Assembly: GCF_904846675.1 (NCBI RefSeq)
Contig: NZ_CAJHBT010000007.1
Coordinates: 46,524 to 110,523, forward strand
Length of the DNA: 64,000 nt
Source of the DNA: Psychrobacter urativorans
GTDB taxonomy: Bacteria; Pseudomonadota; Gammaproteobacteria; Pseudomonadales; Moraxellaceae
Direction: 5' to 3'
The stretch's first letter is position 1; each line of letters starts with the position of its first letter. A program made the position numbers and the translations under genes. Shown here in pieces: positions 38,512-51,567 of the stretch. Under the pieces are notes generated by a model that made no database searches, had not been told where the DNA came from, and saw nothing but the letters and a program-made list of their open reading frames with translations.

Positions 38512-40512
38512 ATGACTAAATCCCAAACAAACGATGTAGCGACGACTACTGATATTAATTACCGGCTCGATTTTGTGCGCTTTAATGAGCATCTGGTGGA
38601 TGTGACGCTTACCTTTACTGCTGGTATGGATGCGCCGCAGCTTTGGTTACCGGCATGGATTCCGGGCAGTTATTTGATGCGTGAATTTGCTCGTCATATC
38701 ACGGCGGTGCATTATCGTTTAATAGAAGGAAACTTATTAGAAGACGATAATGCACCCACTGAATCCTATCGTGCCCAAAAGATTGATAAACATACGTGGC
38801 AGCTCCCAAAAGCTGAGGCAGGACAAACATTAAATGTCTCTTATGAGGTGTATTGTTATGACTTATCAGTACGTACCGCTTATGTCGATCAGCAGCGCCT
38901 GTACGGTAACTTTACCTCATTAGCATTGGCAGTTGAAGGGCAGGAACAGTCGCCTGTACAGGTAAGCTTAATCGTACCAGCAGCATTTTTGGCAGATAAA
39001 GAGGCAAGCAATGCGATGCTGGCGTGTGGACTTGAAGCCAGTCATTTGCAAAGTATTAGTGAATATGGCGACAACCAACAGGGCTATGGTCTACAAGCGG
39101 ACGATTATTATCAGCTGATTGATCATCCGTTTGAGATTGCTATCCAAGAGAAGTTTGATTTTATCATTCAAAATGATGCACATCAGACCCTGAGCCATCG
39201 CTTTTTTATTGCTGGCAAGCATAGCGCTAATATGGGACGCTTACAGCAAGATGTGACTCAGATTTGTCAGACTTATCTGAGCTGGTTGGGCGATGCGCCG
39301 TTTAATGACTACACTTTTATGACTTATGCCAGCGGTCAAGATTATGGTGGTTTGGAACATATCAACTCGACCAGCTTGATTACCCCGCGCCGAGATTTAC
39401 CCCGTACTGATGAGCCTGAATTACCAAGTGCTGGTTATCAGCGTTTTTTAGGCTTGTGTAGCCATGAGTATTTTCATGCGTGGTGGGTCAAAACCGTGCG
39501 CCCCGATGTGATGCTCGAGGTTGATTTGCGTAAAGAAGCCTTCACCCCGCTGCTATGGGTGTTTGAAGGCTTTACCTCGTACATTGATGACTTTATGCTA
39601 CAAGCTTCCGGTGTGATCGATAAACCAAGTTATCTAACCTTGTTAGCTGAGCAAATAAACCGTTATTACCAAACGCATGGCCGAGCCCATCAAAGTGTCG
39701 CTGAGTCAAGTTTTGATGCTTGGATTAAACTATACCGTAGTGATGAAAATACTGGTAACGCGGGGATTAGTTATTATAATAAAGGGGCACTGGTAGCGTT
39801 ATGTTTGGACTTAACCTTATTGCAAAAAAGTGCCGGTCGCTATCGCTTGTTCGATGTGGTCAAGGCGTTTTATACTCAAGCCAAGCAAAATGATAATCAA
39901 CGCATTGGTATCAGTAGTGCCGATATGGGCGCGGTAATTAGTCAGTTTATGCCAGAAGCAGACTGGGATGATTTTGAGAGTCGTTATGTCAATGGGGTAG
40001 AGGAGCTACCCATTGAAAAACTGCTCACCGTTAATGGCATTAAAATCCATGCTGATAACAAAGAAACCGCTGATAAAAATGTTCCTTGGGGTATGAGCTG
40101 TAGTGAGACACCAGCTGGGCTTAAAGTGAATCGGGTACAGCGTGGTAGCCCGTCTGCTAAAGCCGGCATATCAGCCAATGATGTGATTGTCGCCCTTGAT
40201 GGTATTAAGGCGGACACTAAGCAATTGGCTACTTTAACCACTACCCAGCATGATATTGACTGTCATCTATTTCGCCGCGATGAGCTGATATGTGTCAGCG
40301 TAGCGCCTAATGCGGATACTAGTGTCAGCGCTAATACAGATATCGATACCAGTTCTACTGAGGCTAAAAAACAGGTCAGTAGGAATCAATCATACCCGCA
40401 TAAAGTAAGCTTGCGCTTGGCCAAATTTGACAACCTATCAGAGAATACTCCAAATAATAAAACGACTGCGCCGGCATGGCAAACTTGGCTTGATGTTATG
40501 ACGCGTTATTAA
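38512..40512 (+). CDS. M61 family metallopeptidase with PDZ domain
   Basis: A 666-residue zinc aminopeptidase of the M61 (glycyl aminopeptidase) family. An N-terminal beta-rich domain (about 15-175) is followed by the catalytic domain: HEYFH at 318-322 provides two zinc ligands and Glu319, and Glu352 in WVFEGFTSYIDDF the third ligand. GGLEHINSTSL is the aminopeptidase GxxEN-like motif. A PDZ domain lies at about 540-600 (RVQRGSPSAKAGISANDVIV). No signal peptide is evident, so it is likely cytoplasmic. The ATG at 38512 is preferred over TTG at 38506. The last 60 residues are Ser/Thr/Asn-rich. Confidence 0.9.
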   Translation: MTKSQTNDVATTTDINYRLDFVRFNEHLVDVTLTFTAGMDAPQLWLPAWIPGSYLMREFARHITAVHYRLIEGNLLEDDNAPTESYRAQKIDKHTWQLPKAEAGQTLNVSYEVYCYDLSVRTAYVDQQRLYGNFTSLALAVEGQEQSPVQVSLIVPAAFLADKEASNAMLACGLEASHLQSISEYGDNQQGYGLQADDYYQLIDHPFEIAIQEKFDFIIQNDAHQTLSHRFFIAGKHSANMGRLQQDVTQICQTYLSWLGDAPFNDYTFMTYASGQDYGGLEHINSTSLITPRRDLPRTDEPELPSAGYQRFLGLCSHEYFHAWWVKTVRPDVMLEVDLRKEAFTPLLWVFEGFTSYIDDFMLQASGVIDKPSYLTLLAEQINRYYQTHGRAHQSVAESSFDAWIKLYRSDENTGNAGISYYNKGALVALCLDLTLLQKSAGRYRLFDVVKAFYTQAKQNDNQRIGISSADMGAVISQFMPEADWDDFESRYVNGVEELPIEKLLTVNGIKIHADNKETADKNVPWGMSCSETPAGLKVNRVQRGSPSAKAGISANDVIVALDGIKADTKQLATLTTTQHDIDCHLFRRDELICVSVAPNADTSVSANTDIDTSSTEAKKQVSRNQSYPHKVSLRLAKFDNLSENTPNNKTTAPAWQTWLDVMTRY

Positions 40513-40558
40513 GATTAAAGGCGAGCAACGGTTATATTTTATTAATAAATAAGCGCTG

Positions 40559-40602
40559 AAAAAGCCCTTTGCTGAACGATTATGTTTGGCAAAGAGCTTT
40601 TT
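40559..40602. terminator. Bidirectional terminator after the M61 gene
   Basis: A 14-bp stem with one mismatch (40559-40572 with 40589-40602), A-rich on one side and T-rich on the other, between convergent genes. Confidence 0.82.
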
Positions 40603-40670
40603 ATTAAGATTAATCTAAGCTATAGCTTTCATTAACAGTTACGTTGAACTTTGGCTAAGGTAACTGCGGT

Positions 40671-41507
40671 TTAAGCAGCAGGTTTGTCTTCATTAACAGG
40701 CGCTACTGGTGTCTGTAAACCGTCTTGAGCGTCAGCAGTACCCGTCTCATTAATACTAGTCTCATCTGCCCCATTCATAGCAATCCAATCTTGCATCAAC
40801 TCAATTTCAGGCTGCTGGGCATCAATAATCTCTTGTGCCAGCTTACGCATCTCTTCATCTTTACCATATTTGAGCTGTACCATCGCCATATCAACTGCGC
40901 CTACATGAAGCGGTAACATACCACGAGCAAATGCCATATCCGGTACAGGATCTGCGATGCCAACCATCATTTTACTATGCATTGTGTCCTTCCCCTTGGC
41001 AAAGGCTTGCTGCATGGCTAGGGTTTCAGGCTTTGGATTGGCGGAGTCAAGGTGGCTTGCAAGCCATTTTCTCATGGTATCGATCTCAAGTTGCTGAGAG
41101 TCGATAATCTCTTGCGCCAGCTTAAGCATGGCGGCATCGGTGCCATACTTCAGCTCAGTTTTTGCCATATCTATCGCCCCACGATGATGTCCCAGCATGC
41201 TTTTAGCAAATGCTGTATCCGGATCATTATAGTTCATGCCAATCATCATCTCATCGTGCATCTTAGTCATTGACTTGGTATAGTCCTTCAGCATATCGGA
41301 CATCACCCCCTCATCAGCCATATCAGTGTCTGCGTGTGCCTCTATATCTGCACTAGTATCACCCTCAGGCGCTTCAATCGGCGTCAGTATGACATCTTCT
41401 GTTGGTGTTGCCTCAGTATTATCCTCAGGAGTAGGTTGACAAGCGCTAAGCGCAAGGGTAGCGGCTACACTGGCGGTAAGAAGGGCAAAACGATAAGAAG
41501 CAGTCAT
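40671..41507 (-). CDS. Lipoprotein with two tandem DUF305 domains
   Basis: A 278-residue lipoprotein. The signal peptide ends with the lipobox LSAC at about residues 20-23, then an acidic linker to about 70. Two DUF305 (ferritin-like helical) units follow. The first contains MMIGMN and MLGHHRGAIDMAKTELKYG; the second contains MMVGIADPVPDMAFARGMLP, then LHVGAVDMAMVQLKYG. Each ends with LAQEIIDxQQxEIxxM. The His/Met-rich motif is thought to bind copper in related proteins, so a periplasmic copper role is plausible but not shown. The second copy has lost one of the paired histidines. AAGGA lies 7 bases before the ATG. Confidence 0.88.
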   Translation of the reverse strand: MTASYRFALLTASVAATLALSACQPTPEDNTEATPTEDVILTPIEAPEGDTSADIEAHADTDMADEGVMSDMLKDYTKSMTKMHDEMMIGMNYNDPDTAFAKSMLGHHRGAIDMAKTELKYGTDAAMLKLAQEIIDSQQLEIDTMRKWLASHLDSANPKPETLAMQQAFAKGKDTMHSKMMVGIADPVPDMAFARGMLPLHVGAVDMAMVQLKYGKDEEMRKLAQEIIDAQQPEIELMQDWIAMNGADETSINETGTADAQDGLQTPVAPVNEDKPAA

Positions 41508-41714
41508 GATATATCCTTAACTTAAAAGAGCTAAATGATAAGCTAGCAAAACTCATCATGCGCATATAACCCATTACACGCGCATAATAAGGTGTTGAAT
41601 TTTAACAAAGAAACCTTACTCGTTTGAGACACAGTGTTTGAAGCTTCGTAACTGAGTTTAGTGTACTAATGAAACTTACTAAGTACCAAATAAATAAGGG
41701 CCAAGTGAAACAGT

Positions 41715-42341
41715 TTAAATGGTAATCCCCAACTGCTGACAGCGTTCCGCATTGAGATGAATGCGCACAAGCTCTCCAACGGTAAGTGTCCCTAACTCAA
41801 ACCCTGCCACTGACCAACGAATAAGGCGCAAACACGGTAGACCGACATGCGCAGTCATGCGCCGAACTTGACGGTTCTTACCTTCATAAATAGTCAGCAT
41901 CAGCCATGAGGTCGGTACATTTTTGCGTTCGCGGATAGGCGGATCACGTTGCCAGAGTACGATGGGCAAATCGGCTTCATTAACCATTAAGGCTGACGCT
42001 GGTAAGGTTTTGCCGTCTTTTAATATGACACCGCGAGCCAGTTCTGTTAATTGTACCGACGTTACTAAGCCTTCCACTTGCACTAAATAAGTCTTGCCTT
42101 GTTTGCTTGAGGCTTTATGAAAGTCATTGCTCTTTGGTGGTTGAGTAATGGCCTTATTCACTCGTCCATCACTAGTTAAAATCAATAACCCTTCTGAGGT
42201 GGCATCCAATCTACCGGCGACTCGTAGCGACTTATCGGTAAAATAAGGTGCAAGCGTGGTATGAGCATTATCATCATCCTCTCGAAACTGGCTTTGTACC
42301 CCATAAGGTTTGTTAAATAAGATAAGGCTAGAGCTCGACAT
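41715..42341 (-). CDS. rluE: 23S rRNA pseudouridine(2457) synthase RluE
   Basis: An RsuA/RluB/E/F-type pseudouridine synthase. The motif AGRLDATSEGLLILT contains the catalytic Asp, and PPIRERKNVPTSWLMLTIYE followed by KNRQVRRMTAHVG matches E. coli RluE closely as I recall it. There is no S4 domain, which agrees with RluE. The open frame extends to 42395, but MSSSSLILFNKPYG at 42341 is the normal start, giving 208 residues. In E. coli rluE neighbours icd; here it lies near idh, so the linkage to isocitrate dehydrogenase seems preserved. Confidence 0.92.
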   Translation of the reverse strand: MSSSSLILFNKPYGVQSQFREDDDNAHTTLAPYFTDKSLRVAGRLDATSEGLLILTSDGRVNKAITQPPKSNDFHKASSKQGKTYLVQVEGLVTSVQLTELARGVILKDGKTLPASALMVNEADLPIVLWQRDPPIRERKNVPTSWLMLTIYEGKNRQVRRMTAHVGLPCLRLIRWSVAGFELGTLTVGELVRIHLNAERCQQLGITI

Positions 42342-42612
42342 AAAACAGAGTTTCCTAAATGAATAAAAAGTACGGTAGAGACCATCTTTGTCCAATAAAG
42401 CATTTTGGCTTTAAAATCTTTGTAGTATCGTTTTCAGCTAATAGCTTCATACGCACAGTACACGCTTTACCTAAGGTTATAGATTAATCGACAGCAGGAG
42501 TTACAAATAGCTCTTAAGCGCTCAAATTTTATGTAGGCTGACGATTTCTAGGTGGACTTCGTCATCGGGAACTGTGGTTTCAGCCCTTGTTCCCTTTTCA
42601 ATCTTCGCAGCC

Positions 42613-43137
42613 TCAATCTTTGCCGCCTCGATCTACACCACTGTTATTCGCCGTCCATTTGACAACTGACATGCTGGTTGAAGCCAGCAGACCCAGCACC
42701 AGATAGCCGATCAGCGAATGTACGCTCGCCAACACGCGCCCGATACCTTGTGGCCTGAAATCGCCATAACCCGTGGACGTAAAAGTGATTACTGAATAGT
42801 AGCAGCAATTCCAGAAATCATACGTGATCGGATTACCGTCGAGCGTGGTGTCCACGATACCAATTTTCTGGTAAACCGCTGCGAACGTCAGCAAAAATAA
42901 AAATGCGTTGAGCACCGTCATCGCCAGCTCTTTCCACAGATTGCCGTCGTCGCCATAAATACGTTGCAAAGTACTAAACAGGGACCAAAGAAAAACCCCG
43001 CTAAACAGAAAAGTCATGCCAATGGTGAAACCAGCGCGCCAAGTGTTGTCGGGCAAAAAGCTAATGAGCGCATACCACAAGGCTCCAACGCAGACAAAGA
43101 TAAAAAGCAGTCCCCTAGCCGTCGTGATTTTTTCCAT
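42613..43137 (-). CDS. Two-TM potassium-channel-like membrane protein
   Basis: A 174-residue protein with four hydrophobic stretches and a pore loop FTSTGYGDFRPQG: the TGYGD selectivity filter typical of potassium channels (Ion_trans_2). Helices at about 8-28 and 36-58 precede the pore pair near 75-95 and 135-160, so it may be a two-TM channel with an extra N-terminal helical hairpin. No ligand-binding or RCK domain is present. Its base composition is visibly richer in G and C than its neighbours, which suggests transfer. The ATG lies two bases after the stop of a broken idh fragment, and its GAGG ribosome site is inside that fragment. Confidence 0.82.
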   Translation of the reverse strand: MEKITTARGLLFIFVCVGALWYALISFLPDNTWRAGFTIGMTFLFSGVFLWSLFSTLQRIYGDDGNLWKELAMTVLNAFLFLLTFAAVYQKIGIVDTTLDGNPITYDFWNCCYYSVITFTSTGYGDFRPQGIGRVLASVHSLIGYLVLGLLASTSMSVVKWTANNSGVDRGGKD

Positions 43138-43139
43138 AA

Positions 43140-43603
<464 letters not shown>

Positions 43604-43644
43604 AAAAAACACCCCAATAGTCTTAGACCGTTGAGGTGTTTTTT
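43604..43644 (-). terminator. Rho-independent terminator of idh
   Basis: A 14-bp stem with one mismatch (43604-43617 with 43631-43644). Read on the reverse strand it ends in a run of T, about 85 bases past the idh stop codon. Confidence 0.88.
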
Positions 43645-43728
43645 GTTTAAGCTTAAAAAGCTTTAAGGTGCAAAGTCGCTTAAGCCCAATGTTCTAAACT
43701 TAGCTGCTTAAGCACAGATACAACGATT

Positions 43729-46589
<2,861 letters not shown>

Positions 46590-48002
46590 ATGAACAATAT
46601 GACTATGAGTTTACAGTATGCGTTACTCGGTGATAACAGCTGGCAAAGCTTGGCGAATTGGCAGACGCCTGACACCCCATTTATGTCGTTTTCTTTTTGG
46701 CAGGCGCTTAGTGATACCGGCGCGATTGGTGAGCGGGCAGGGTGGTTGCCTATCTTTGTGTTGGTTCATCGCGTTGACGATGTAGGTGTTGATACTGACG
46801 TTAATATAGGTACCAATACGGAAACAGCTATAAATGAAATGGGGTCTGCTGTAGATATCAAGCAACCTGTAGCAGTCATGCCAGTATTTGTAAAAGGCCA
46901 TCATCAAGGCGAGTTCGTGTTTGACCATTCATGGGCAGAAGCGTATGCGCGTTATGGCGTTGATTACTATCCACGTCTGGTGACTAGCGTGCCTTACACA
47001 CCTATCACTGGCGAGCGTTTGTGGTTGGCAGAAGGCGAAAGCCTTAGCGCTGAGATTGTACAAACAGCGATTACTGGGGTCGATGATATTGCCCAACAAG
47101 TAGGCGCGTCAGGCTGGCATGGCTTGTTTGTCACTCCTGAATTGGCTAATTTGGCGACTTCTACAGACAATGAAGCCAATAAAGCAACAGATGTCCGAGA
47201 TATTGAACTAGAGAGCCAGTCTTTACCCATGGCCGTTCCAGTACTTGAACGTCAAGGGTGCCAGTTCTTATGGCAAAATGAAAATTTGCTTGAGAACGGA
47301 CAGCCCTTTACTGATTTCGAGGATTTCTTGGCAACGCTAAAAGCCAAAAAACGTAAAACCATTCGCGCTGAACGTAGAAAAGTTGCAGAGCAAGGTATTT
47401 ACTGTTCACGAAAATGCGGTGATGAAATTACTGATGAGGACTGGAAAGCTTTTTATCACTGTTATGTCATGACCTATGCGGTACGCGGACAGCAGCCCTA
47501 TTTAACGGTTGGCTTTTTTATGGCATTGGCACAAAGCATGCCGCAGAATTTAATGTTAGCGCAGGCTTATAGTAGCGCGGGCGAGATTATTGCTAGTAGC
47601 TTATTCTTGTATGATAGTCTCGATACCTCTTCTAAAACTGCGTTTAATACTGAGTCTAAAGCTCCATCTAAAGAAACAGTATCTACCTTATATGGTCGCT
47701 ATTGGGGCGCACTTGGTGAGTACGATAGTTTACATTTTGAGCTGTGTTATTATCAAGGCATCGAATTTGCGATTGAGCAAGGCTTGACGAGTTTTGACCC
47801 AGGTACTCAAGGTGAGCATAAGCTTATCCGTGGTTTTATTCCGACTAAGACCCATTCCTTACACCGGATTTATGATCCGCGCTTTATACCAGCGATTAGT
47901 GACTTTTGTGCCACAGACTGCCAGCGGATGGCGCAATATCGCCAGCAAGCACACGAAGCGTTGCCTTTTAACGTAGATAATATGCCTGATTTTTTAAATT
48001 AA
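46590..48002 (+). CDS. COG3146/DUF482 acyltransferase-like protein
   Basis: A protein of about 470 residues of the DUF482 family, a GNAT/FemX-like group often labelled 'peptidoglycan biosynthesis protein'. Typical segments are PVFVKGHHQGEFVFDHSWAE, YGVDYYPRLVTSVPYTPITG, FLATLKAKKRKTIRAERRKV and FDPGTQGEHKLIRGFIPTKT. Two hydrophilic insertions, near residues 65-90 and 190-210, break the first half. The acceptor and donor are not known. The start is uncertain: GTG at 46584 and ATGs at 46590, 46599 and 46605 are in frame, none with a clear ribosome site. ubiC follows after 30 bases, so the two may be co-transcribed. Confidence 0.82.
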   Translation: MNNMTMSLQYALLGDNSWQSLANWQTPDTPFMSFSFWQALSDTGAIGERAGWLPIFVLVHRVDDVGVDTDVNIGTNTETAINEMGSAVDIKQPVAVMPVFVKGHHQGEFVFDHSWAEAYARYGVDYYPRLVTSVPYTPITGERLWLAEGESLSAEIVQTAITGVDDIAQQVGASGWHGLFVTPELANLATSTDNEANKATDVRDIELESQSLPMAVPVLERQGCQFLWQNENLLENGQPFTDFEDFLATLKAKKRKTIRAERRKVAEQGIYCSRKCGDEITDEDWKAFYHCYVMTYAVRGQQPYLTVGFFMALAQSMPQNLMLAQAYSSAGEIIASSLFLYDSLDTSSKTAFNTESKAPSKETVSTLYGRYWGALGEYDSLHFELCYYQGIEFAIEQGLTSFDPGTQGEHKLIRGFIPTKTHSLHRIYDPRFIPAISDFCATDCQRMAQYRQQAHEALPFNVDNMPDFLN

Positions 48003-48032
48003 ACTTTAGCTTTTCACTATTGGCAGTTTATT

Positions 48033-48542
48033 ATGTCCAGTAATTATTCTTCTTATCCAACCAATATATTGCCACCGCCCGCGCTGAGGCCTTGGCTCAA
48101 TACGGAAGGCTCCCTGACTGCCGTATTAGAAGCAAAAGCGGGGCAGCCGCTACGAGTCCAGCGCAGTTTTGAAGGGTATCGCCAGTTGTCTTTAAGTCAA
48201 AAGCAGCAGCTGGGGCTACAAGGCTCGGCATTGAATCGTCCGATGCTGGCCTGGGTACGTGAGGCGCAGCTATATGGTAATGATGAATTACCTTGGGTCA
48301 CAGCGCAAAGCATTTTCCCGGTGGCAAGTTTACAAGGGCGCGCACGCCGTTTGCAGCAGCTCAAAGGCACGCCTATTGGCTATGTGTTATTTAAACGCAG
48401 CCGTACTTTACCCAATCAGCGTTTTATTCAACATACTTCTGATGGCTGGCAGCGGCAAACACGCTATAATTGGTATGGTCGGCGCTTATTGATAAGTGAA
48501 ACTTTTCTACCAAGTTTTTGCCAGAAAATAATTGAAGTTTGA
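48033..48542 (+). CDS. ubiC: Chorismate--pyruvate lyase UbiC
   Basis: Removes pyruvate from chorismate to give 4-hydroxybenzoate, the first step of ubiquinone synthesis. The 169-residue protein shows the UbiC pattern AWVREAQLYGNDELPWVTAQ, IFP, then a leucine- and arginine-rich turn and GTPIGYVLFK, ending with the catalytic-region LISETFLPSF. The Arg in WVREAQLYG corresponds to the substrate-binding arginine. ubiA is not in the window. Confidence 0.9.
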   Translation: MSSNYSSYPTNILPPPALRPWLNTEGSLTAVLEAKAGQPLRVQRSFEGYRQLSLSQKQQLGLQGSALNRPMLAWVREAQLYGNDELPWVTAQSIFPVASLQGRARRLQQLKGTPIGYVLFKRSRTLPNQRFIQHTSDGWQRQTRYNWYGRRLLISETFLPSFCQKIIEV

Positions 48543-48561
48543 ATCTATTGCTAGCAAGTGA

Positions 48562-48591
48562 AAAATACTTGACCAATTAGTCAGGTATTTT
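48562..48591 (+). terminator. Likely terminator after ubiC
   Basis: A 12-bp stem with one mismatch (48562-48573 with 48580-48591); the T-tail is short, so efficiency is uncertain. Confidence 0.65.
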
Positions 48592-48902
48592 GTAACTATT
48601 TCTTGGTTTTAACCCTTAATTGAGTCAATTCTGGTAAAAAATCGCAGATTTTTAGTGTGTTTTAATTAAATAGGTTGTTGATTATATAGGTTTTTTATTA
48701 AAATTATAGCGTCATGTAACCCTTCCCGGCTAAGGCGAGTGTCTTTTGCAGTCGTAACATAAAGTTTCATGGTACACTTGTTTACAGCGATACCGAAGAT
48801 GCAGGAGCGCATCAAAACTATTGCTGAGCATGAGAAGTCGATTCTAGGCGACTCTCTTTTACCAGCTCCCTTCTAATAATAGAAATTATATAGGATATAA
48901 AT
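48592..48902 (+). promoter_or_regulatory. glyA leader region
   Basis: About 310 bases before glyA without a gene. Two small hairpins are visible: a 5-bp stem around 48798-48814, and a stem with a bulge in 48831-48858 followed by T's, which could be an attenuator. No known riboswitch consensus could be completed. Confidence 0.4.
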
Positions 48903-50159
48903 ATGTTCAAAGATATATCAATCAAGGAATTTGATCCGGTACTTGCAGCAGCATTGGCCGCTGAAAGCGTTCGTCAAGAAAATCATATTGAGCTTATTGC
49001 TTCAGAAAACTACTGCTCACAAGCAGTAATGGAAGCGCAAGGTACTGATCTAACCAATAAGTATGCTGAAGGCTATCCCGGTAAACGCTACTATGGTGGC
49101 TGTGAGCACGTTGACGTCGTTGAGCAATTGGCTATCGATCGCGCAAAAGAATTATTTGGTGCAGAATATGTGAACGTTCAGCCACATTCAGGTAGCCAGG
49201 CGAACTCAGCAGTATTCTTAGCCCTTCTTGATGCGAATGACACCATTCTTGGCATGAGCCTTGATGCGGGTGGTCACTTGACTCATGGCGCGCACATTAA
49301 CTTTTCAGGCATCAACTACAACGCGGTACAATATGGATTAGTTGAAGAAACGGGTCTTATCGATTATGACGAAGTAGATCGTTTGGCTCGTGAACATAAG
49401 CCTAAAATGATTATTGCTGGTTTTTCAGCCTATTCACAAGTGGTAGATTGGAAGCGTTTCCGTGATATCGCTGATGAAGTTGGCGCGTACTTCTTAGTAG
49501 ATATGGCACACGTTGCTGGTCTTGCAGCTACTGGCGTTTATCCAAACCCAGTACCGTTTGCAGATGTGGTCACTAGTACTACTCATAAAACCCTACGTGG
49601 TCCACGCTCAGGCATCATCATGTCACGTGATAATAAGCTTGAGAAAAAACTCAACTCAGCGGTATTCCCAGGCAACCAAGGTGGCCCGTTGATGCACGTT
49701 ATCGCTGCTAAAGCAGTTTGTTTTAAAGAAGCTTTAGAAGATAACTTTAAGACTTATCAGCAGCAAGTGGTTAAAAATGCACAAGCAATGGCGACCGTCA
49801 TCCAAGATCGTGGCTATGAAATCATCTCTGGTGGTACTGAAAACCATTTGATGCTTATCAGCTTAGTAAAGCAAGAAATAACAGGTAAAGAAGCGGATAA
49901 ATGGTTGGGTGATGCGTATATTACTGTCAATAAAAACGCCGTTCCAAATGACCCAAAATCTCCATTCGTAACCTCTGGTATCCGCATCGGTACGCCAGCG
50001 GTAACGACTCGCGGCTTTGATGAAAAAGACGTGAAAGACTTGGCTAACTGGATGTGTGATGTAATAGACAGCCGTGGCGATGAGCAAGTAATTGCTGATA
50101 CCCGCAAAAAAGTTGAAGCTATCTGTGCTAAAAAGCCTGTTTATGCTAAAAACCAGTAA
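48903..50159 (+). CDS. glyA: Serine hydroxymethyltransferase
   Basis: A PLP enzyme that interconverts serine and glycine with tetrahydrofolate, the main source of one-carbon units. The 418-residue protein has the signature [14 protein letters not shown] with PLP-binding Lys229, plus [12 protein letters not shown] and [16 protein letters not shown] for substrate binding. A GGAT site lies before the ATG. It is followed by a strong terminator shared with gltS. Confidence 0.98.
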   Translation: MFKDISIKEFDPVLAAALAAESVRQENHIELIASENYCSQAVMEAQGTDLTNKYAEGYPGKRYYGGCEHVDVVEQLAIDRAKELFGAEYVNVQPHSGSQANSAVFLALLDANDTILGMSLDAGGHLTHGAHINFSGINYNAVQYGLVEETGLIDYDEVDRLAREHKPKMIIAGFSAYSQVVDWKRFRDIADEVGAYFLVDMAHVAGLAATGVYPNPVPFADVVTSTTHKTLRGPRSGIIMSRDNKLEKKLNSAVFPGNQGGPLMHVIAAKAVCFKEALEDNFKTYQQQVVKNAQAMATVIQDRGYEIISGGTENHLMLISLVKQEITGKEADKWLGDAYITVNKNAVPNDPKSPFVTSGIRIGTPAVTTRGFDEKDVKDLANWMCDVIDSRGDEQVIADTRKKVEAICAKKPVYAKNQ

Positions 50160-50216
50160 GCTGCTATCTAATGAGCTGAAAACTAGCTTTTATGAGGTTT
50201 AGTCAGACTGAAAAAG

Positions 50217-50251
50217 AAAAACCGCTTAGCTTATGCTAGGCGGTTTTTTTA
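50217..50251. terminator. Bidirectional terminator between glyA and gltS
   Basis: A 14-bp stem with one wobble pair (50217-50230 with 50235-50248), four-base loop and T-run to 50251; the reverse strand also ends in T's. Confidence 0.93.
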
Positions 50252-50292
50252 TTTTATCACTCAGTTTAAGCTGATTTTATTGCTTCACTAGC

Positions 50293-51567
50293 TTACATAA
50301 ATGGCAATTTAGTGAATATTTGTAACACGGTTGCGTTGACGATATCTACAAAGAAGGCACCAACCATCGGTACAATCAAAAAGGCCTTAGGCGATGCCAG
50401 GTAGCGATCGGTTACTGCCTGCATATTGGCAATGGCAGTTGGGGTTGCACCCATACCAAAACCGCAATGTCCTGCTGACAAAACTGCTGCATCGTAGTCC
50501 TTGCCCATCACTTTAAAGGTTATAAAGTAAACATACGCAATCATGACGAATGTCTGCACCAGCAAGATAATCAACACAGGGCCTGCTAATTCAGTCAACT
50601 CCCATAGTTTCAATGACAACAACGCCATCGCCAAAAATAGGCTCAAAGAGGCGTTGCCGATAACATCAATAGCACGGTCAAACATATCAAAATTGAAAAC
50701 CATGGTTAACGCATTACGAATAATCACGCCGCCTGCCAGTGCCCAAACGAATGTTGGGAGCTCAAACACAGTGCCTTCTGCGATTATGGTCATTACATCT
50801 GCAAAAGCCAAAGCACCAGCAAATAATGCTAAGCTTTCAATAGTCGAAGAGGCTGTAATAAGGCGAATATTATCAGGTTTTTCGAACATTTCCTCCTGTC
50901 TATGATCACCATCTTCGGTATGTTGGGTACTGTATAACGACTGCTCACCGGCGAGTTTTTCAACGTCACTCGGATTTAGATTAGTTGGCGTAGGTTTTAA
51001 ACCAAGGTTTTTAATCAATCTACGAGCAACAGGGCCACCAATAAGGCCGCCTGCTACCAATCCATAGGTTGCAACAGCGATACCAAGGGTCGTCGCGCCG
51101 ACCACACCGTACTGCTCTTCCAACACAATGCCCCATGCTCCTGCCGTGCCGTGTCCACCAGTTAGGGCGATGGAACCTGTCACTAATCCGAGCAGAGGAT
51201 CAAGTCCAAGTGCGCTCGCCATTCCCACGCCAACGATATCCTGCAAGATAATGAAGACTGACACAACGACGGTGAAAACTAACAACGGCGTACCACCTGC
51301 TTTTAGCCTACCAAAATCAGCACTCAGTCCAATAGACGCAAAAAACATCAGCATGGTAGCCGTTTGTAAGCCTTGGTGAAAGTTAAAGCTATAGCCCCAA
51401 ATTACATTGAGGGCATAAACAATCATCGCAGCAATCAAACCACCGGCAACGGGTTCTGGAATATTAAAGTCCTCTAAAAACTTAATTTTCTTAACCAAAA
51501 AGCGTCCAAGCAACAGCACTAATGTTGCAAATATCAGCGTGTAATAGCCATTTAAAGTCACTTCCAT
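50293..51567 (-). CDS. gltS: Sodium/glutamate symporter GltS
   Basis: An inner-membrane ESS-family carrier taking up glutamate with sodium. The 424-residue protein has about 10-12 helices arranged as two repeats. SIALTGGHGTAGAWG and SAGHCGFGMGATPTAIANMQ are the two re-entrant loops that define the family. A hydrophilic central loop (about 200-235, with EDGDHRQEEMFEKPDN) is longer than in E. coli GltS. AAAGGA sits 7 bases before the ATG. Confidence 0.94.
   Translation of the reverse strand: MEVTLNGYYTLIFATLVLLLGRFLVKKIKFLEDFNIPEPVAGGLIAAMIVYALNVIWGYSFNFHQGLQTATMLMFFASIGLSADFGRLKAGGTPLLVFTVVVSVFIILQDIVGVGMASALGLDPLLGLVTGSIALTGGHGTAGAWGIVLEEQYGVVGATTLGIAVATYGLVAGGLIGGPVARRLIKNLGLKPTPTNLNPSDVEKLAGEQSLYSTQHTEDGDHRQEEMFEKPDNIRLITASSTIESLALFAGALAFADVMTIIAEGTVFELPTFVWALAGGVIIRNALTMVFNFDMFDRAIDVIGNASLSLFLAMALLSLKLWELTELAGPVLIILLVQTFVMIAYVYFITFKVMGKDYDAAVLSAGHCGFGMGATPTAIANMQAVTDRYLASPKAFLIVPMVGAFFVDIVNATVLQIFTKLPFM

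Noticed and set aside
48790..48860. A segment before glyA with a GCAGGAGCGCATC core, reminiscent of an S-adenosylhomocysteine riboswitch.
   Set aside because: The downstream pairing partner of the GAGCGC segment (the pseudoknot half) is missing, and glyA is not a usual target. The local stem is explained by a simple 5-bp hairpin.
51128..51379. Forward-strand frames opposite gltS.
   Set aside because: Antisense shadows of a strong, complete GltS reading frame.
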